From the NCBI GenBank assembly GCA_030067055.1, contig JASJAL010000180.1:1-11385 (forward strand): a stretch of 11,385 nucleotides of DNA, read 5' to 3'. Shown here one piece after another: positions 7,184 to 11,385 of the stretch. The notes beneath the pieces were generated by a model, which worked only from the letters and a program-made list of their open reading frames with translations, was not told where the DNA came from and made no database searches. The stretch's first letter is position 1; each line of letters begins with the position of its first letter. The position numbers and the translations under genes are program-made. This DNA is from Kiloniellales bacterium (lineage in GTDB: Bacteria; Pseudomonadota; Alphaproteobacteria; Kiloniellales; JAKSBE01).

Positions 7184-7310
7184 GCGACAGCCGAGACCGA
7201 CCCCGGTTTTGCGAGGAGACCCTGCTTGCGGCAGGCGCACCGCAGCAGGCTGGTGCCGGTTTGAGGATTGACTCCCGGCCCCGGCCCACAAGAAGCTGAT
7301 CGCCCATCAG

Positions 7311-7316
7311 AGGAGG
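7311..7316 (+). promoter_or_regulatory. Ribosome binding site of hyi
   Basis: AGGAGG lies 10 nt before ATG 7327, followed by a second purine-rich block (AAAGGGAG) directly before the start. It supports strong initiation and fixes the hyi start. Confidence 0.7.
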
Positions 7317-7326
7317 AGAAAGGGAG

Positions 7327-8124
7327 ATGCCCAAATTCGCGGCCAACCTGTCGATGATGTTCAACGAGGTCGATTTCCTCGAACGCTTCGACGCCGCGGC
7401 CGAGGCGGGCTTCGCCGGGGTCGAGTACCTCTTTCCCTATGCCTGGAACAAGGCGGAGCTGGCCGAGCGGCTGTCCAGGGCCGACCTGAAGCAGGTGCTG
7501 TTCAACATGCCGCCGGGCGACTGGGATGCCGGAGAGCGCGGCCTTGCTATTCTGCCCGAGCGGACCGATGAGTTCCGCGCCGGGGTCGAGACCGCCATCG
7601 ACTACGCCAATGCGCTGGGTTGCGGCCAGCTCCACTGCATGGCTGGCCTTGAGCCCGCGGGCATCGATCCGGCAGTCCTGCGTCGGACCTACGTCGAGAA
7701 CCTCCGATATGCCGCCGACAAGGCCGGGGGTGCCGGAATCAGGGTGCTGATCGAGGCGATCAACACCCGCGACATGCCCGGCTTCTTCCTGAACACCTCG
7801 CGCCAGGCGCTGGGGGTCATCGAGGAGGTCGGATCCGACAACCTGTTCTTCCAGTACGACATCTATCACATGCAGATCATGGAGGGCGACTTGGCCCCGA
7901 CCCTCGAGGCCAACCTCGGCAAGATCGCGCACCTGCAGCTGGCCGACACACCGGGCCGTCACGAGCCGGGAACGGGAGAGATCAACTATCCCTTCCTCTT
8001 CGGTCACCTCGACCGGATCGGCTACGACGGCTGGATCGGCTGCGAATACAGGCCGGCGACGACCACGACCGAAGGCCTGGGCTGGTTCGCGCCCTACAAG
8101 AACGACGGCCAGGCCGTAGCCTGA
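7327..8124 (+). CDS. hyi: Hydroxypyruvate isomerase
   Basis: This 265-residue cytoplasmic TIM-barrel enzyme of the xylose-isomerase-like/AP-endonuclease-2 superfamily interconverts hydroxypyruvate and tartronate semialdehyde. Family landmarks are MPKFAANLSMMFNE at the N-terminus, FNMPPGDW (59-66), VLIEAIN with Glu143, FFQYDIYHMQ with Asp178, HLQLAD with Gln204, and GCEYRP with Glu240. The four acidic and amide residues are the expected metal site, and the two Glu are the expected catalytic pair. The length is close to that of E. coli Hyi. glxR follows after 29 bp, as in the glyoxylate/D-glycerate pathway, but glyoxylate carboligase (gcl) is not in the window. The closest alternative is 2-oxo-tetronate isomerase (OtnI), a relative of the same size. 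The glxR neighbour suits either, but no tetronate kinase or aldolase gene is seen. Confidence 0.92.
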   Translation: MPKFAANLSMMFNEVDFLERFDAAAEAGFAGVEYLFPYAWNKAELAERLSRADLKQVLFNMPPGDWDAGERGLAILPERTDEFRAGVETAIDYANALGCGQLHCMAGLEPAGIDPAVLRRTYVENLRYAADKAGGAGIRVLIEAINTRDMPGFFLNTSRQALGVIEEVGSDNLFFQYDIYHMQIMEGDLAPTLEANLGKIAHLQLADTPGRHEPGTGEINYPFLFGHLDRIGYDGWIGCEYRPATTTTEGLGWFAPYKNDGQAVA

Positions 8125-8153
8125 GCCCAACGACAGGAAAAGGATAAAGAAAC

Positions 8154-9056
8154 ATGGCGAAGATCGGATTCATCGGCCTGGGGATCATGGGCCGGCCCAT
8201 GGCCGGGCACCTGCTCGACGGCGGCCACGAGGTGGTCACGGCGAGCCACCGCACGCCACCCGCCCAGGAGCTGCTCGACAAGGGCCTCGTCCTGCTCGAT
8301 TCGGCCCGGGAGGTCGCGGCCGCAGCCGAAGTCATCATCGTCATGGTGCCGGACACGCCGCAGGTCGAAGCCGTGCTCTTCGGCGAGAGGGGCGTCGCCG
8401 AGGGCCTGTCCAGCGGCAAGCTGGTGATCGACATGAGCTCGATCTCGCCAATCGCGACCAAGGACTTCGCCGCCCGCATCGAGGATCTGGGCTGCGACTA
8501 CCTGGACGCACCGGTTTCCGGCGGCGAGGTCGGCGCCAAGGCGGCTTCCCTGACCATCATGGTCGGCGGCAAGCAGGCGGCCTTCGATAGGGCGACGCCG
8601 ATCTTCGAGCTGATGGGCAAGAACATCACCCTGGTCGGCGACACGGGCGTGGGCCAGACCACCAAGGTCGCCAACCAGATCGTCGTCGCGCTGACCATCG
8701 AGGCGGTGGCCGAGGCCCTGGTCTTCGCCTCCAAAGCGGGCGCCGACCCGGCCAAGGTGCGCCAGGCCCTGATGGGCGGCCTGGCGTCCTCGCGGATCCT
8801 CGAGGTCCACGGCGAGCGCATGTACAAGCGCACCTTCGACCCCGGCTTCCGCATCGAGCTGCACCAGAAGGACCTGAACCTCGCACTCCAGGGCGCCAAG
8901 TCGCTGGGGGTCAGCCTGCCGAATACGGCCAGCGCCCAGGAGCTGTTCAACGCCTGCGCGGCCAACGGCGGCGCCGGCTGGGATCACTCGGCCATCGTCC
9001 GGGCGCTGGAGATCATGGCCAACCACGAGGTCGCCTCGGAGAGCGACGGCGGGTGA
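8154..9056 (+). CDS. glxR: Tartronate semialdehyde reductase (2-hydroxy-3-oxopropionate reductase)
   Basis: This 300-residue beta-hydroxyacid dehydrogenase reduces tartronate semialdehyde to D-glycerate with NAD(P)H in the cytoplasm. The Rossmann motif GFIGLGIMGRPMA is at 5-17. The substrate-binding loop is DAPVSGGEVGA (118-128), catalytic Lys171 is in TTKVANQ with Asn175, and Lys239 is in HQKDLNLAL. The C-terminal all-helical domain carries the LMGGLASSRILEVHG segment (206-220) typical of GarR/GlxR rather than 3-hydroxyisobutyrate dehydrogenase. The start follows a purine-rich AGGAAAAGGA. It is coupled to hyi, whose product is its substrate. It ends 21 bp from the convergent stop of the PLP enzyme. 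GarR and GlxR cannot be told apart from sequence alone; the hyi linkage favours glxR. Confidence 0.9.
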   Translation: MAKIGFIGLGIMGRPMAGHLLDGGHEVVTASHRTPPAQELLDKGLVLLDSAREVAAAAEVIIVMVPDTPQVEAVLFGERGVAEGLSSGKLVIDMSSISPIATKDFAARIEDLGCDYLDAPVSGGEVGAKAASLTIMVGGKQAAFDRATPIFELMGKNITLVGDTGVGQTTKVANQIVVALTIEAVAEALVFASKAGADPAKVRQALMGGLASSRILEVHGERMYKRTFDPGFRIELHQKDLNLALQGAKSLGVSLPNTASAQELFNACAANGGAGWDHSAIVRALEIMANHEVASESDGG

Positions 9057-9077
9057 GCCCCGGCGCGGCGTGCCGCC

Positions 9078-10100
9078 TCAGGACCCGCCGCCGAAATCCT
9101 CCGGGTAGGCGAAGAGCGCCGGCGTGCCGCCGGTGTGGACGAAGAGCAGCCTGGCGCCCTTCGCCAGGTCCGCCGCCCGGCGCAGCAGGCTGGCGAAAGA
9201 CCGGCCGGTGTAGACGGGGTCCAGCAGCAGGCCTTCCCGCCGCGCCGCCAGGGCTACGGCCTCGCGCAGCGCTGGATTGAGGCGGCCGTAGCCGGGCGCC
9301 AGATCCAGGTCGTCGAGAACGATGTCCGCCGCGGCGACGGGATTCGGCGCGCCGATCAGATCGGCGATCTCCTGGCAGCGGCGGTCGATGCGCGGGTGCT
9401 GGACCTCAGCGGCGCGGCGCACGCAGATGCCGGTGACCGGCACCGCGGAACCCAGGGCGCGCAGGCCGAAAAGCAGTCCGGCGTGGGTGTGGCCGCTGCC
9501 CGACGCGACGACGATCTCGTCGAAGTCGAGCCCAGCCGCCTCGGTCTGCGCCAGCAGCTCCCGCGCCGCCGCGACGTAGCCCAGGGCACCCAGGGGCGGA
9601 TGGCCGGGCGCCAGGGGTATCACGAAGGGCCGCCGCCCCTCCCCTTTCAGCGCCTCGGCGATCTCGTTGATCCGCCGGTCGGCGCCGACCTCGTCCTCGC
9701 CTTCCGGATAGTGATGGATCTTGGCGCCCAGCATCTGGTCCAGCAGCACGTTGCCAGACCGCCGATAGGCCTCGCCCTTGCCCGGCACGCGCTCTTCCAG
9801 CTGGACCTCGCAGGCCAGGCCCAGCTTGCAGGCCGCCGCCGCGGCCAGACGCACGAAATTGGACTGCACGGCCCCGGTGATCAGGACCGTGTCGGCCTTT
9901 TGCGCCAATGCCTCGCCAAGGTAGAACTCGAGCTGGCGAACCTTGTTGCCGCCCAGGGCGAGGCCGCTGCAGTCGTCGCGCTTGACGAAGAGCTGCCGTC
10001 CGACGTCGGCGCTGAGGTTAGGTAGCGCCTCGAGGGGCGTGGGCAGATGCCCGAGCGCGGCGCGGGGGAAGTCGTCCAGCCTGCCGAGCGGCGCGCCCAC
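9078..10100 (-). CDS. D-cysteine desulfhydrase/ACC deaminase-family PLP enzyme
   Basis: This 340-residue fold-type II (tryptophan synthase beta-like) PLP enzyme probably performs beta-elimination or deamination of a small D-amino acid or analogue in the cytoplasm. The Schiff-base Lys53 is in LALGGNKVRQLE. The phosphate-binding loop is ASGSGHTHAGL (199-209), and DPVYTGRS (294-301) and HTGGTPALF (322-330) are family landmarks. The motif after the active-site Ser reads QSNFVR (79-84), where D-cysteine desulfhydrases usually have QSNHVR. Phe82 therefore replaces a conserved His, and substrate preference may differ. The start is GTG, one base after the TGA of the TRAP permease (TGA-G-GTG), with no good Shine-Dalgarno sequence, so translational coupling is likely. 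This links the enzyme to the transported compound. D-cysteine, D-serine, 3-chloro-D-alanine and ACC are all conceivable substrates; none can be chosen from sequence. Confidence 0.88.
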   Translation of the reverse strand: MGAPLGRLDDFPRAALGHLPTPLEALPNLSADVGRQLFVKRDDCSGLALGGNKVRQLEFYLGEALAQKADTVLITGAVQSNFVRLAAAAACKLGLACEVQLEERVPGKGEAYRRSGNVLLDQMLGAKIHHYPEGEDEVGADRRINEIAEALKGEGRRPFVIPLAPGHPPLGALGYVAAARELLAQTEAAGLDFDEIVVASGSGHTHAGLLFGLRALGSAVPVTGICVRRAAEVQHPRIDRRCQEIADLIGAPNPVAAADIVLDDLDLAPGYGRLNPALREAVALAARREGLLLDPVYTGRSFASLLRRAADLAKGARLLFVHTGGTPALFAYPEDFGGGS

Positions 10101-10101
10101 C

Positions 10102-11385
10102 TCAGTCGGCCGCCGCCGCTTCCGGCGCCGCGCGGCGCAGGGCCAGGACCTGCAGCAGCAGCACGGGCGCGGCGATCAGCAGGGCCAGCAGGTCGGAGTT
10201 CAGGCTGGGCGCGACCAGGAACAGCCCGGCGACCGCCATGACGATGCGGCTGAACACGCCCAGGTTCGCCAGGAAGTAGCCGGTCACCGCGGTCGCGATG
10301 GCGAAAATCCCTAAGGCGCAAGTCAAGGCGACCTGCAGGAAGCTGACTAGGGTGAAGTGCTCCGGCAGCACGATCAGCATGGTCGGCGCGTATACGAAGA
10401 CCATCGGCACCATCAGCTTGCCGATGCCGAGGGTGAAGGCCGAGATGCCGGTGCGGAAGGGGTTGGCCCCGGCGATGCCGGCCGCCGCATAGGCCGAAGC
10501 GCAGACCGGCGGCGTGATCTCCGAGATGACACCGTAGTAGAGCACGAACATGTGCGAGGCCAGGGGCGGGACGCCGAGCTGCGCCAAGGCCGGCTGGGCG
10601 ACCGAGGCCAGCATGATGTAGAGCGCGGTGGTCGGCAGCCCGGCGCCCATCAGGATGCAGGCCATGGCGACCAGGACCAGCGACAGGAAGAGCTGGATCG
10701 ACTGCAGCGAGAAGGCCTCGCTGGGAATCATCGAGAACAGCGGGGCCACGAACTCGGCCATCTCCTTGGCGCCGTTGGTCACCATGAAGCCGAGGCGGAA
10801 GCCAATGCCCGTGGTGTTGATCACCCCGACCACGATCCCGACGGCGGAGGCCGCGGCGCCGACGGCGAGGGCGTACTGGACGCCGACGTGCATGCTCGCG
10901 GTCAGCTCGCGGAAGGACTGCCGCGGCCGTTTGTTCAGCACGCCGATGACGATGCAGGCGATCAGCAGCGCGCAGAGCAGCGGCGAGAAGACGCCGCTCA
11001 GGGTCTTCCACAGCACGAAGCCCAGCGCCGCCGCCGGAACGATCAGGGTCACCGGCTTCTGGAAGCTGGTGAAGCCGACGATGATGCAGAGCGTGATGCC
11101 GGTGAAGGCCGCCATGTAGGGCGTGTAGCCGCTGAACAGGACGTAGATCAGCGCGACCAGCGGCAGCACCGTCGGCCAGCCCTCGCGCCAGACCTTCTTG
11201 AACTGCGGCAGCTTGTCCGGGCTGTAGCCCTTGAGGCCCAGGCGCTTGGCCTGGAAATGGACGATCGAGATCACCCCGACGTAGTGCATCAGGGCCGGCA
11301 CCACGGCGGCCGCCACGATCTGGGTGTAGGGCATCTCCAGGAACTCGGCCATGATGAAGGCGGCCGCGCCCATGATCGGCGGGGT
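10102..11385 (-). CDS. Fused TRAP transporter permease, C-terminal part (cut by window edge)
   Basis: This is the C-terminal part (about 427 visible residues) of a large inner-membrane permease of the tripartite ATP-independent periplasmic type, which imports organic acids or similar solutes using an ion gradient and a binding protein. Visible landmarks are PPIMGAAAFIMAEFL at the edge, NTTGIGFRLGFMV, ACILMGAGLPTTALYIMLA and GVISEITPPVCASAYAAAGI, which are typical of fused 4TM/12TM permeases that usually pair with TAXI-type binding proteins. The reading frame continues to base 11385, so the ATG at 11373 is internal and the real start lies outside. About ten hydrophobic segments are visible. 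The binding-protein gene is not in the window; it may lie upstream of this gene, beyond base 11385. The stop codon is coupled to the downstream PLP enzyme gene. Confidence 0.9.
   Translation of the reverse strand, partial: TPPIMGAAAFIMAEFLEMPYTQIVAAAVVPALMHYVGVISIVHFQAKRLGLKGYSPDKLPQFKKVWREGWPTVLPLVALIYVLFSGYTPYMAAFTGITLCIIVGFTSFQKPVTLIVPAAALGFVLWKTLSGVFSPLLCALLIACIVIGVLNKRPRQSFRELTASMHVGVQYALAVGAAASAVGIVVGVINTTGIGFRLGFMVTNGAKEMAEFVAPLFSMIPSEAFSLQSIQLFLSLVLVAMACILMGAGLPTTALYIMLASVAQPALAQLGVPPLASHMFVLYYGVISEITPPVCASAYAAAGIAGANPFRTGISAFTLGIGKLMVPMVFVYAPTMLIVLPEHFTLVSFLQVALTCALGIFAIATAVTGYFLANLGVFSRIVMAVAGLFLVAPSLNSDLLALLIAAPVLLLQVLALRRAAPEAAAAD

Larger units (their letters stand above)
6944..7326. 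promoter_or_regulatory. Divergent intergenic control region between P-loop operon and hyi-glxR
   Basis: This 383-bp stretch separates two divergently transcribed units and should hold both promoters. Perfect short inverted repeats seen are CGTTC-ATA-GAACG (6970-6982), GCGGGC with a 9-nt loop and GCCCGC (7122-7142), GGATC-GGAC-GATCC (7159-7172), overlapping TCCAT-TCGG-ATGGA (7170-7183), and CCTGC-TTGCG-GCAGG (7221-7235). A TTGACT at 7268-7273 could be a -35 box for hyi, but there is no clear -10 at the right spacing. The open frames crossing this region are Pro/Arg-rich and I do not accept them as genes. No specific regulator site could be named. Confidence 0.5.

Noticed and set aside
6804..7271. 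Plus-strand open frames upstream of hyi
   Set aside because: The products are Arg/Pro/Ala-rich without motifs and overlap the P-loop gene antisense; no RBS was seen.
7268..7273. TTGACT as a -35 box for hyi
   Set aside because: No plausible -10 element lies 16-18 bp downstream; it is kept only as a remark in the intergenic entry.
7015..8130. Minus-strand open frame antisense to hyi and spanning the intergenic region
   Set aside because: It opposes a fully conserved hyi gene and has no domain signal; stop-free antisense frames are expected at this GC content.
9065..9076. GCGGC-GT-GCCGC hairpin between glxR and the PLP enzyme
   Set aside because: The 2-nt loop is too short, the stem would open to 4 bp, and there is no U-tract, so it is not a credible terminator.
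9135..10025. Plus-strand open frame antisense to the PLP enzyme
   Set aside because: The minus-strand frame holds the PLP lysine and phosphate loop motifs; the plus frame is a shadow.

Overview
The window is GC-rich, with strong G/C bias at third codon positions and long spurious open frames antisense to most genes. The gene families are typical of Alphaproteobacteria: a SARP/TolB-like/TPR regulator, a fused TRAP permease, a D-cysteine desulfhydrase-type PLP enzyme and a hyi-glxR pair. A Rhodospirillales-like marine or soil bacterium is a reasonable guess. That guess rests on gene content only; there is no rRNA or tRNA gene to anchor it. No IS element, integrase, CRISPR array or tRNA gene was seen, so the window looks like ordinary chromosome.

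Layout from left to right. (1) 197-2446 (+): a 749-residue cytoplasmic regulator with a SARP-type winged helix, a BTAD domain, a TolB-N-like domain and TPRs. (2) 6943 down to 2534 (-): a tight four-gene operon, in transcription order a P-loop NTPase of unknown function with an N-terminal beta-rich domain, a fused ABC half-transporter (6 TM plus NBD), a small aspartyl/asparaginyl beta-hydroxylase-type Fe(II)/2-oxoglutarate oxygenase, and a predicted exported alpha/beta hydrolase. Gaps are 32, 36 and 19 bp. (3) 6944-7326: a 383-bp divergent control region with several short inverted repeats. (4) 7327-9056 (+): hydroxypyruvate isomerase (hyi) and tartronate semialdehyde reductase (glxR), 29 bp apart. 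(5) 11385 down to 9078 (-): the C-terminal part of a fused TRAP permease, running off the right edge, translationally coupled (TGA-G-GTG) to a D-cysteine desulfhydrase/ACC deaminase-family enzyme.

How the genes may work together. Hyi and GlxR would convert hydroxypyruvate through tartronate semialdehyde to D-glycerate. The usual source of tartronate semialdehyde, glyoxylate carboligase, is absent from the window. The TRAP permease and PLP enzyme probably form a separate uptake-and-deamination unit for a small organic acid or D-amino-acid-like compound. The least explained part is the minus-strand operon. An oxygenase of a peptide-hydroxylating family, an ABC transporter with an abnormal Q-loop, an exported hydrolase and an uncharacterised P-loop protein suggest modification and transport of a small molecule or peptide. 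No substrate can be read from the sequence.
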